Below, one piece after another: positions 9,923-21,600 of a stretch of DNA of 64,000 nt. Under the pieces are notes generated by a model that saw nothing but the letters and a program-made list of their open reading frames with translations, did not search any database and had not been told where the DNA came from. The stretch is from contig NC_071332.1 in the NCBI RefSeq assembly GCF_010183535.1, forward strand, positions 20,584,001 to 20,648,000. The letters run 5' to 3'. The stretch is from Caenorhabditis remanei (lineage: Eukaryota; Nematoda; Chromadorea; Rhabditida; Rhabditidae). A program made the translations under genes and the position numbers. Positions within the stretch are counted from its first letter, which is position 1. Each line of letters opens with the position of its first letter.

Positions 9923-12900
9923 TCAATCCTGATATCTTCTTCTCAACACAGCGTTAAACTTCCTCGGAATCACAAAATTATCCTTTGACTTGTCCAAATC
10001 CGGCAACCCATCCTTTCCCTGCAGCACTTCATATCGATTGAAAATATTGGCGAAGAACAAGAACAACTCCATTCTCGCGAGTCCTTCTCCTATACACTGC
10101 CGCTTGCCGATTGAGAATGGGATCACTTCATCTACCTTCTTTAGTTTTCCATTTTCCAAAAAGCGATCTGGATTCACGTGGAATGGCTCGGGGAAGACTG
10201 TCTCATCCAACATAACAGTACTAATCTGAGCAATGACTCCTGTTCCCTTGGCAATCGGGTACCCATCAATTACAGTATCCCTCGTAGTCATATGCAGTAA
10301 ATTCAACGGAATTATATTTGCACATCGTTGAGTCTCATTCAAGAATGCTGAGAGATAAGGGAGGTTGTTCTTATCAGCAGTGGTGATAAGCCGGTCGTTT
10401 CCAATGACTCTATCCAACTCTTCATGGATGTTCTTCCGGATTTTGGGGTCATGAAGGTAGTAAGAGATGCCCCAGGTAAGGGTGGAGGTAGTGGTAAGGA
10501 GCCCAGCGATCCAGAGGTCGAAGCACATAGCACACAGTTGTTTTCGGCTGGAAATTGGTAGTTTAGGGTAACTGGAGTCATATAAATCTAAAATGGGCTT
10601 CGAACAATCTATAATTTTGGTCGTAGGTATTTTCAGCTACGTGGAATCCATTTCTGCAGTCAAAACCTGTTAAATGTCTCTACGAACTGAGTTATGAACT
10701 CTCAAACGTTTTATATGGTTAAAAAAGGAGAACACCTCCGCGTACACTAAGCTCAATCATATGACCAATTTTAGAGCTCGTAACTTGGTTAGCTGAAAAA
10801 ACCTGTGACCAAATTTATAGAGAATTTAGCCTCTAATATTTTCGAGTCCTTAGATTCCAAATTTGAAATAAAATTCAGTTAAATCCTTCTGTAAACCGAG
10901 TTATGACCCGTCAAAAATATTCTACAATTAAGCTTTTTGCGTCAGGAGCTTTGACGACTCATAGCTCAGTTCACAGAAGGAGTTAGCAAAATTTTATTTC
11001 AGATTCGGAATCTACGGACTCGAAAGTGTCCCGGGCCGAATTCTTGAGTTGTTTGAAAAAAGACACCCCTTGTAAGAAGCTCAACCAAAATAACTCAAGC
11101 TACATATACTGAGCCGCTACCCTTGAAAAAACGCGCCTCGGGTGCACCAGATATTCAAAATGTTGTAAAAACCCTGAAATTTTCGCTATTTTCAGAGAGT
11201 TCTAGATTTAAAAATTCTCAAAAATCCATTTTTCCACACCAAATCCTCAAAAATTAATATGATATTTTCAATATTTTTAGCCAAAAATGTGATTTTCAGC
11301 ATTAAAACACTGAAAATTAAACTCATTTTTCTGTGAAAACGCGCCGTAGATGCGCCAGTTTCCTCTAAAACCCCAACGCGTCTCAGGTGCGCCAGCCACT
11401 CAAATTATTGTAAAAATCGCGTTTTTAGCCTCAAAAAAACTGAAAAATTTTTGGACCGCCCGTGGTAAAATAGATCGACTGCTCAGGCTTTTTTTGTGAT
11501 AGTCATGCTAATTACCATCCAATTAAACCCCCTACCCAACCTACCTAAATGTCTCCATATCCCCATCCTCCTCTCTCTTCCTCTGCTCCTTCAAATAAGC
11601 CTCAACAAAATCAAAGCTCTCGTGAGAATCAAAGTCGATCTCCTTCTGATGCTCATCAATCTGACTGTAGAAAAAGTCGTCCAGTTTGTTTCGTTTCTCT
11701 CTTGATTTCTCTGACAATGTTGGTCCTGGGATCACTCGGGATGTCCACGGGACAAGGAACTGGATAAAATAGCGGAATTTGGAAGCAACGTCTCGGATGT
11801 CATCGATAAGAGACTTGAGGTGAGCAAACTCGTCGCCTTGGTTCTGAAATTCCTTTTTTGTATTACCAATTAGAATCTAGAGGTACCACCTACCCTCTCA
11901 AATCTCTTATTAAACAATGTCAAATTAATAACATTCCCGACACTTCTATCAATAAGACCTGGTAGATCAAACTCTTTCCCTGAATTCGCATCGATATCTT
12001 TGAAGAGCTCGACGACTTCCATCAGAATCTTCTCCTGCATCAAATCCTTGCCCAGACCCAAATCTCTCAGTTGAGTCAACGCGAATCGTCTGTGAATACT
12101 CCACATTTCTCCGTTGGTGTCGAGTACTCCGTAGTTTTGACCGAGACGTTGTTTTTCCACAACAGCGAGTTGCTTGTCGACGTATGTGTCTCCATCCTTG
12201 ACAAACGTCTCCTTGAGTTTTTCATAAGAGGCAATGATGATGAATGGCTTCTGGGCTGAAAGGTATACAGTAGTAAGTAAGGTGGTTTTATATTTGTAGG
12301 AAAATTTTTAGGATCGGCCGAAATTCTATAAAGTTTTTATCTAGTTTACTTCAGACCTGACCTACCGTACAACCTCTAATAGAAGTGTCCCCCCAGTAGC
12401 AAAAGTTTGGTGCACAATATCTCAACTGCCTCGAGAGTTATCAAGTTTTTTCCAACTAAAAAAATGTTTCATAAGTAATCAGCTACATTTTGTTTGTTAG
12501 CAACTTTTTGATATCTCCTTGGAGAAAAAAGATATACCGCTTTAAATAGGCTTTACTGGGGGGCACCTTTTTAGAGGTTTTACGGTAAGTTAAGCCTGAT
12601 ATCAAGCCTTAAATGAATTTCTGAAACTTTGCTAAAAATTCACCATAATTTTCTAAAGTTTTAGTGAAAAACTAGACTTTTTCCAAAAACATACAAAAAA
12701 AGGCCGATTATCCCGTGACAACCCCGAATTCTAAACTTTTAGTCAGAAATTGGACTTTTTCCAAACATTTTTTGTTGAAAACAGAACATTTTTGATTTTT
12801 TACCCCTGACTCACCCATCCAAAACGTGAAAACCGGTCCATACTGCTTCCTCCACTTGCCAAATGCCTCGTATCCCGGTTTCAGCTTATTCAGCTCCAAA

Positions 12901-13013
12901 AGATTCCCCAGAATCGGGATAGGCGTTGGTCCGGGCGGCAGATTCCTTCGCTTCCAATACAATTCATGGAAAATGTACAGAAAAATGATAGAGACAATGA
13001 TTAGGAATAGCAT
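9923..13013 (-). CDS. Cytochrome P450, CYP33-like
   Basis: Four exons: 13013-12815, 12255-11894, 11843-11545 and 10547-9923, phases consistent, giving 494 residues, the normal length for a microsomal P450. The N-terminus is a membrane anchor (MLFLIIVSIIFLYIFHEL) followed by the proline-rich hinge LPPGPTPIPILGN. The K-helix motif is ETQR, and the heme-binding loop FSIGKRQCIGEG carries the cysteine ligand. In the I-helix the usual AGx[D/E]T[T/S] reads AGLLTT, so the acidic residue is absent. The protein should be an ER-bound monooxygenase; overall wording matches nematode CYP33 enzymes, which act on xenobiotics and fatty acids, but the substrate cannot be inferred. TATAAA lies about 45 bases upstream of the ATG. 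Introns 1 and 3 hold MITEs. Confidence 0.92.
10621..11030. mobile_element. Two adjacent palindromic MITE-like elements in P450 intron 3
   Basis: 10621-10800 carries CTGCAGTCAAAACC with TGTCTCTACGAACTGAGTTA, also seen as an inverted repeat at 28980-29265. At 10844-11022 a second inverted pair is visible: GATTCCAAATTTGAAATAAA against TTTATTTCAGATTCGGAATC. No coding capacity. Confidence 0.6.
12359..12600. mobile_element. Palindromic MITE in P450 intron 1
   Basis: The ends are inverted copies: ACCGTACAACCTCTAATAG with GTCCCCCCAGTA on the left and TACTGGGGGGCAC with AGAGGTTTTACGGT on the right. The middle is AT-rich, and there is no ORF. Confidence 0.7.
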
Positions 13014-13057
13014 TTTTGTCCGTCTCGGTTATAAGAAATAGTAAACTGTTAATTTGC

Positions 13058-13063
13058 TTTATA
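13058..13063 (-). promoter_or_regulatory. TATA box of the P450 gene
   Basis: TATAAA on the minus strand about 45 bases upstream of the P450 ATG, with no closer alternative promoter element visible. Confidence 0.5.
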
Positions 13064-13445
13064 ACCTAGTTTCAAAAACCACCGAATAGAGAGACCCAGA
13101 CACTTTTTTGATTTTTCGCGTCAAAAAAACTGTGATTTGTGACATTTTGAACTGTAGAAACGGGGAATTCATTAGGGAGAAATTGAGTGTGGTCTCTGCT
13201 ATGTCAATATTGTTTTGTATGATTGGAAGGGCGGGAAAAAGAGATAGGGAGGAGACATAGAATATGTGACAATTTGTCATTTTTGGCACGCTTTGATTAG
13301 TGTTTGGCGCCTAGAAAATAGTTGGAATACTTTATTATGCCTGAAAATAAATACAAGAAATCGGTACATTGAGATCGGGTTCAACTACACTGTGTACATG
13401 AAAAAAGGAATGACTGGGTGAAAATGAGAGTGGAGAATTATATGC

Positions 13446-13541
13446 ATAGTTCTTACAACTGCGCTGCACCGAATCGCCTTTCGCAATTTTCTTCGGTTTC
13501 GGTAGAGCGTGGTTGTAAGAAGCGTGCCGTGCTAATAGAAA
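13446..13541. mobile_element. Small MITE, TTACAACTGCGCTCCACCG family
   Basis: About 95 bases with inverted ends TTCTTACAACTGCGCTGCAC and its complement-like GAGCGTGGTTGTAAGAAGC. Further full copies lie at 23505-23623, 29560-29647 and 30666-30770; end fragments near 19207, 23027, 27500 and 31835. Confidence 0.75.
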
Positions 13542-13958
13542 AATTAAAATGATTTATGGTCTGCGGTGCTTGGTTCCAAATCCATTGGGTATAGGGGAGA
13601 CTGGCGTGAAGCCGAGACTGGATTCGTTGTTTTTCTGGAAAAAAATAGCTTAAAATTTTTTTTCGACTTTTTGATTTTTCAAATTTCCTGCTGGGAAAAC
13701 CGATTTCTACACCAATTTTTTTGAGTTTCTCACGATTTTCTGATCTGGAAACACTGGAAAACCCAGTATCATTCAATTACAGTGCCGCCGATGCACCATG
13801 TTCCAATCACTTCCCATTTCAGCCATTTTTTAAAATTTGGGTTTTAGACCAAAATTCTGCATTTTCTGCTATTTTTCACATAAAAAAACTTCCAAAAAAG
13901 TCACAAAATACTTGTTAGAATGGCTTTTTTTTTAAACCAAGGTACAGTACCCCCCTTA

Positions 13959-14432
13959 CTAGGGAAGGTCATGGAGTCAGTTTGGAGTTATGAGGCGTGA
14001 CCGATATCATTGGAAAGCTGAGAATACGCTGATTTAAAATATACATTCACTTTTTGCCCTTGAGGCCTTGAATTTGAGAGAAAACGAGGTCAAAGTTCAA
14101 AAAAATGCGAAAAGTTCAAAAATTTTTCAAAAATTCAAAAACTCTGGAAAAATGTGAACTTTGATTGAATATATTAGAAAATGACTGAAAATGTCGGAAA
14201 ACGCTAAAAGTTTTAAAGCATTTAGAAATACAAATTGACGAGCTAGAAATTTTTTGGTGACCTAGAAACCCAATTAGTCATTTTTGTCATTTTTTCGAAC
14301 TTTGATCTTGTTTTTCTCGAATACTAGGCCTCAAGGGCAAGAACTGAATATATATTCAGAATCAGCGTTTTCTCAGCTTTCCAATGATATAGCTCACGCG
14401 CTATAACTCCACTTTGGTTCCTTCCCTACTCA
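13959..14432. mobile_element. MITE, CTAGGGAAGGTC family, copy 1
   Basis: The ends are CTAGGGAAGGTCATGG and, inverted, GGTTCCTTCCCTACTCAG. Internal arms carry GGAAAGCTGAGAA and TTCTCAGCTTTCC around AT-rich ATATATTC blocks. Related copies are at 28132-28438, 34089-34286 and 43653-43911. Confidence 0.75.
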
Positions 14433-14444
14433 GGTATTTTTTCG

Positions 14445-14560
14445 CACTTTGCCCACGAAATGGGCAGCATGGCCGAGAGAAAAGGGCCGCGGGGCCTGCC
14501 CTACGCCGGCACTCGTGCCGATTTTGAGGGCCACATGGCCCATTTCGTGGGCAAAGTGCC
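14445..14560. repeat. GC-rich hairpin
   Basis: CACTTTGCCCACGAAATGGG is followed about 70 bases later by its reverse complement CCCATTTCGTGGGCAAAGTG. GC content is far above the surroundings. Related GGGCCA/TGCCCA words recur at 15130-15330. Confidence 0.7.
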
Positions 14561-15621
14561 GAGATTTGGTACAACGAGCGGCATTCCTCTCCTTTTGCTC
14601 CTTACCATTTAGCACTATAATTAACCAGATTACACATTTTTGCACTTTTCTACTATTTATTCATCTAAATTAAACAAAAATAGTAATTTCAGTAATAATG
14701 GGGAGTAATAAGATAAAATAAACTAGAATTTGTCAAACTCTAAAATAGGGATTAGGAATACAGGAGAAGAATATAATTTTTAGTAAAAGTTAGTTACAAA
14801 TATACAAATTAAAACGAAAAATTTAAAGTAAATGCGAAAATTAACAGAGACGAGCAGTGGAGTAGCCGGAGCGCGTAGTTGATGAAGATGCTCGTATTGC
14901 TGAATTTATTTCTTGTTCCGCTGAAATTTGTCAAAAATTGAAAGAAAAAAAGAAAAAAAAAAGAAAATAGTAGCGTCTTACCTGTTTTTTCGGAGGATCT
15001 GTGTAGATTGTCTCATCTTCTATTTGAAAAAAGTAGCATAAAATAGAAGGAGGAAAGAATTGAAAAAGAAACGAAATAAATTAGAAAAATCGTGGTGAAA
15101 AATCAGCGTGCGCTGTAGAGCGCGATTTCTCAACTTATGCCCACTTCGGGCCAATGTGGTGCCCAACCGGGGCCAAACAGGTGCCCAACTCGTGCCCACA
15201 TCCAACCAGCCTCTCCTTTCGGCAACCAACTCTCCAGCTTGTGCCCAACCCGCGCCAAACTAGTGCCCACGGGCCATGTGGCCCTTTTTGTGGGCAATTT
15301 GCCCTATTCAAAGGTCACATGGCCCATTTAACAGTTTCACTGCCCAACCCTCGCCAAAAAATATCTGAGTAGTAAGGGGTACTGTACTTTGGTTTTGTCC
15401 TAGGAGTACTAGATCGCGAAATTTTTTTAGACATTCTAACAGGTATTTTGTGAACTTTTGGAGGTGAAAAATTGAAGAAAACAAAAAATTTCGTTCTAAA
15501 AACTGAATTTTAGAAAAAAGGTCACTCGGGGGCCTTTTGCGCTTGCTTAGGCTTAGCAGCAACAATAGTTTTCTGACACAAATAGCTTATCATCTTTGTC
15601 TCTGTCTAACTACAGTACTCC

Positions 15622-18600
15622 TTATTCTACTAGAGCGCTCCTCACCTGAAAGAACCGTATCATATCCTCATAGGTCACCAGCCCATCCCGATCCCCATCC
15701 AACTCTGTAAATATCGTGGTTGCTCTCTGCTGCACGGACTCTTTATTAATCTCCTCATTCCCTCCTTTTCCCTCATTCAATTGGAATACAGATTGAGTGA
15801 AATCCAAGAACGCGGTGTACCCGAAACAGTCGCCCTCACCACCGGTGATCAATCGCATCGTCCATTTCGCATTGGTCTCAGCGGTTTGAGGGTGGACATG
15901 CGAGAGACTGTCAATGAGGTCCTGAAGCAGCGGGAAAGGGTTACTGTAGTTGGAAAAATGGTCACTGTACCTCAAAAGTGATTGTCTTTTTGTCCTTTCC
16001 AGCAAAGGCTGAGAATAATCGAGAGATATATTGATCGGTGGCTTTTTCTGGGGCGATGATAGAGGCTAGTAGATTTCGAAACTCCTCTTCCTTCATTTTT
16101 CCTGTTGGGGATTCCTAAAAAACCGAAAATTTCAGATTTTGAGAGTCCTAGGAGGTTTGTAGAGGTTTTCAGCTTCTGAATAAGTATTTAAAATGTGGCA
16201 ATTTTCAGTGATGGCGTGCCTATGGAGCGTTCGAGTTCGGGCAATTTAAATGACTTTTCCGTATAAAAACCATACTATTTTCTAGCTAAAAATTTGTTCC
16301 GTAAATCGACATGGCCTGGCCAAGCTTTTGGAGTCTTCTTGCCTATTTCAACTCTACAACTCACATTCTTAAACTTTGCATACATGTACTTAATCCACTT
16401 CGGACTAAACTGTGTCTTAATTGTCAGCTGCTCCAACGAGGGTGGTTGAACTCCGAGCTCCCATTTGTCAACCACTTCGTCTAGATCCATATCTTCATTT
16501 TTGTAGAAAATCTTGAATTGCAGCGCCCGTATCGACCAGTAGATACGGTGGTAGAGGGTGTCGAGGATTGAGGAGCTCGTGAAGATTTGTGGAGGTTCTG
16601 AGTAGGCTTTGTGCACCGCGCGGTCGAACTGGAATGGAGAGACTATTGATGGGAGGAGGATAGTGATGGGAAAGGAACATTTTCTTAAGTTATAACCGGA
16701 CAAACAGACTTACTCGGGAGGTATTCATGATTAGGAATAGGAAAAGAATACTGGATTTTAAGGCTTTCAGCTTAATACCAAGCATCAAACAGGTGAATTT
16801 TATTTTCAGGAAATTACTTTCACTCGGAAATTGAAAAATGACATTTAGCTCCAAATCTTGCATAGTTTTTGATTTGAAAAAAATATAATTTTAGGCCGGA
16901 AATTACATTTTTAGATTGAAAAATGGGTTGTCTATTTCCAGAACTGTCACATGGTGCATCAGGGCTCCGGAAATTGGAAAAATGAATTAAATGTAGTCTT
17001 TTAAGAAGCAAAACATGATTTTCAACCGGAAATTTGATATAGTGGAATATTTTTTGAGCTATAACATAGTGCATCAGGATTTCAGATATTGAGAAAATTT
17101 GAGTTTTATATAAGTCAAATATGACTTTTTCTGCCGGAATTTGTTGGAATTTGTTGATAAGGTTTTCAATTTTTTTTAACCGAAATATATTGATTTTTGA
17201 CTAAAAAATTGTACTGTTCCGCATTGGGCGTGCCATAGGCACGTTTTTAACATGTTTTGGTCCAAACTTTTCTTTTTTTCGGGTAGTCAAAATTGTGCTT
17301 TTGCACCAAATATGGTGCATCTGCCGTGTCGTCGGCACATTTTGACGATTTTTGCTCAAAATTCTTGGAATTGATCAGAAAACAGACAAGATTCAAGATT
17401 TTTGGCACTCCCGTCTAGAAATTTTGCATTTTGGAGTTGAAAATTAGTTTTCTGCAGTGTTCCCAATAAATGGTGCATCTGGCGTGTCGTTGGCGCGTTT
17501 TGGACGAAAATTGTTCCAAAATGTGTTTTTAGCCTGACAAATCTTGGAAATTTACATTTTCAGAAGCTCCATGCTCTTACTAAAGCATGGAGCTTGAAAA
17601 TCATGTGAGAATTTTAACTACTTTTGGAATAATTACGCAGTTTTCTATTTCATACAAAAAATTTATTCCAGAGGCTTTCAACACTGGAACCTGGTGCATC
17701 GTCTTATCAGAAATTAATTGAAAATTATAGAAAATTGGAGCTAAGGAGCCGACGAGCCAATTTCTGATGCTATTCCATTTATTTGATCTCCCCAGGTTTC
17801 ATATTTGATTTCTAACTAGACAGGTGAAAAACCGAACAACTATTTTATGATCTACACTCACCCACTGTTCATAAAGAGTCTGTTCATATTGATCTTGTAA
17901 ATGAGTGGATCTACGACGAGTCCCATCACCACGACGGGACTCTCGAGACATTGCACCGCCCATTTTTTCAAAATTTTAGTGTTTTAGTATCTCAGAGTTA
18001 TAATATCAGTAGTGATAATATAAAATATGAATTATTTTTCAGATAGTGGTGGTTTTGGGGCGACAACTGATATGTGATAAGTGATAGATGAGGAGAAGGG
18101 AAATGAGAGGGAGGTGATATGATAACAAGTGAAATAGTATAGGCCTGGTGAAGAGACGCAGACACCCCGGGGGATGGGAAATGAAATGAGAAATGAGCAA
18201 AAAAGTGGGAGAGGGAGAGATAGATAAGAGACCAATTTCTTTTTAGTTTTTTGTTTTTATGTTTGGAGAGGGTTCCGGGGCCTCGGGGCGTTGGTTTTGG
18301 TTGGTTTTATGTTCGTATTGACACTAGATACACTTGTTTTTATATTAGTCGAGGTTGAAGGATGTTCAGATTTTTAGCTGTGTGGATACGGAGGTTGGAT
18401 AGTTTTTGATTTTGGAGATCAGTGATCCTCAGGAATTGACAAGTAGTGTTGGTTGGCTGAGCCGGAAGTTACATAGGAAAAACGAGTTGTGACTCTTGAA
18501 ACGTTGAAAGGAATTTCGGCTGTAGAATTTCTGCAGTGTTTTGATAAAGTTTTCGGGAGAAAAATGACAACGGGGTACTTTTGAGGTACGGATAAGTCAT

Positions 18601-21600
18601 ATTTCTGTAAAATTTGAACATTTAAATGCAGAAATTAAGCTCCGCCCCCAAAAGGTAGCGACATTTCACAATTGGGCTCATTTTCCGTTTACTGACGTCA
18701 TTACAGTTCCCGTTTTTATGAAACTATATTTGTCAAGGCCCGGATTCTAAAAAATAAACATTTTTTGGTCATTTTTTTCAATTTTTTATCAAAAATGTGA
18801 ACCTGATCCTGAAAAGTAGAGTTTTTGGTGAAAAATTTGAGTTACGAGGGTTTTAATGCTAAAATTCATAAATGTGGACTATATGAACAGTCAGAAACTT
18901 AGTTCTCAAAACGCGCCGAGGGCGCACCAGCGATTCTGTGATTTAAACGGTTTTGTACCATTTTCTTTCTTGATGACTTTTCAAACTTTTTTATAATTCT
19001 GGATGATAGTCAAAAATGTGTCTTTTTCGCTAAAAAATTTTGAAAAAACTGCAAAAAAATAGAATTTTGAACTTTGGCCACATTTACCCGGGTCTTGACA
19101 AGTACAGTTTTTTCAACGCGCTCTACTGAACCTGAAAAAATTGCAAATAGAGAATCTCAGAGGAAAATCTAGCTTTTTCAATTTTTTGTGATCAAATAGC
19201 TCAGCACAGTTTTTACAACTGCGCTCCATCGTAATCCGATAAATTATTAACAGTAAGGTTAGTACTGCCTAAATTACGTTTAGTCGAGTCTTATAGAATG
19301 ACTGGAATCTAAGAATTAATTGCAGTAACTTCAGTTTCAGATCTACACAATGTTAGGGTCAATTTTACATTTCTAATACACGGCGGGGCAGCGGCGACGC
19401 GCGGACTCCGCAGCCAAATTCCTCGGCCCCGATACGGCGGCGCGCGAAATTCAAACGCCAATTTTTCTCACAAAGCGCGCTGACAGGCTTTTGCACGTTT
19501 TCTGGCAAGTATTTGATATATTTAACACATTACATATGATGTTAACTGAAACTGACAATTTTTCAACGTTGCATATTATGGAATAACAAAAAATCTCGAT
19601 TTTAATTACTTTTTATCAAAGAAAACGAGTATTTTGAGAAAAAAAGTCATTTTCTCAAAAACTGGACTGGATTTTTTGCTGAAACAGTTTTCTAAAGTAA
19701 AATGAGGGTCTAGAATTCAATAAAAACATCAGTTTCAGTCCATTGAAACATTTTGAAGGCCCTTTTTTCTTGAAAATGTCGAAAAAATAGGGAAAAACAA
19801 TGTATTTGTCTATTTTTTTCAAAAACTGGACTGGATTTTTTGCTGAAACAGTTGTCTAAAGTAAAATCAGGCTATAAAATTTAATAAAAACATTAGTTTC
19901 AGTCGATTGAAACATTTTGAAGGCATTTTCAGTTTATTTCTCACATCAGCACAAATTGCTTAGCCCTCACACTTAATTTTCCATATACGTTCTCTGAATT
20001 AGTGTTTTTATTTTCGTTTAAAGCAATTTTTGCCGATAAAGTCTTTTTCTCACAAAAAAAACCACATTTTATCATTTTTTATGTGGTTTTCTGCACTTAA
20101 AAACTTTTTTATATCATTTTCGGGTTACTGTAAACACTAGTCCGCAAACACCGTGTGAAGTGTACACAACTTTTTCGACTGAGTATTTAATGCGGATTTT
20201 TCTAGGCCACGCGTCGCCGCAGCCCCGCACAGCCTCCTACGAGCGAAATCGCGCGCGATTTTGTCTCGCTGTCTGCCGCCCTCCACTCTCTCACCCCTGT
20301 GAGAGTGCAGTAGAAGGTAGAGATGAAAAAACGAATAAAAAAGTTAAATCTGGGTGGTTTTTTGTGATTTTTTCTATAAAATCATCAAGAAGAACACAGA
20401 AGCAACAATTACAGTATAATTAAAAACACTTTACCATGCAAAATATAATAAAAAACGAGTAAACGTTAGTCGACTTTCTTACTGTAGACTACAAGGTATT
20501 TTACCGATTCTGAAGAGCTCCGGAGTATGTCAGTTGATCGAAGAATACTATTAACTGACAGAATTAACAAACTAAATGAAATTAGAGCTTGATACAGTGT
20601 CGTAGAAGTGGGAATCATCCTCACAACTTTTCAGTTTTTCGGTGAATTTGCTTCATAAGTTTCGGCTAAGACCACGAAATTCAGAATAGTCCAGATGTTC
20701 CAATTTTTGGCATGTGTGTTCTACCAACATAGGCCTGGGTTTTCTTAGTTGAAAACTTTTTTTCAAAACCTCTCCCAAGAAAGACATCGGCCGTTAAATC
20801 AGGGCTACTTCATATGGGTGTAATCGTAGCTTGTTTGCTTCTATCGTCTCCAACTGCCTAGGATGCTCTTCAACAAAAAAACGATCAACTACAAAAATGG
20901 AGAGCAAGAATAGTAGTACAATTTGGTTTAAAAATCAAACACAAGATCATTAGTTCTGACGTCATGAAACCATCTCAAAGTTGAACTATAATATCGACGG
21001 ATCAATGATTGTCTATTAGAAAGTAAATTCAGTCAAGGTGACATGAATTGTTTATCAGCTTCTTGAAAACGTTTAAAATAACTTCAGTTTTCATTTTTGG
21101 TACGTACAGAATTCTAGATTCGATTCTTCCTTCCAGAAGATGACCGAAATATCAGATCATAGTATACCGCTTGAATAAGTGTTCGAACACGAGCGTATTT
21201 GTCTGAAAACCAAATCTAAGAAGGAGATTACTCTTATTTATTCTTCCTAGAGTGTAAAAACTCATTTGAGATAGAAAAGAAACCATATTTCAAAGTTCCT
21301 CTTTTGATGCGCGCTCTCGAGTCTACACCTACAGTAGTCAACGTGGTCTTGCCCTGTCTCCGAAAAAATGCGAACGTTCAGTCAGTTCTTAACATAAAAT
21401 GGTGATTGATAGCTCAAATTAACCGCAAAGACATTCTCTACAAACGTAAGGAAACCGATTTTTGATTTAGGCCGTCGTTTCTGAGTAATTTACCAAAAAC
21501 CCTCAAAAAATGACCAAATTTTCGAATTTTGTACTGAAATTTGTTTTAACTAACAGAGCGTTATTTTTGGACCTTTTTTGACGTTCTAACTTGGAAAATG

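Larger units (their letters stand above)
13805..15530. mobile_element. Fold-back element with ~160 bp arms
   Basis: The left arm (13805-13965) and the right arm (15363-15530) are inverted copies. Both carry AACCAAGGTACAGTACCCC-type and ACAAAATACTTGTTAGAATG-type sequence; the right arm is diverged. A MITE is nested in it at 13959-14432, and GC-rich palindromes lie at 14445-14560 and 15130-15330. No transposase ORF is seen, and the possible last exons of the NCS-like gene fall inside. Confidence 0.6.
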
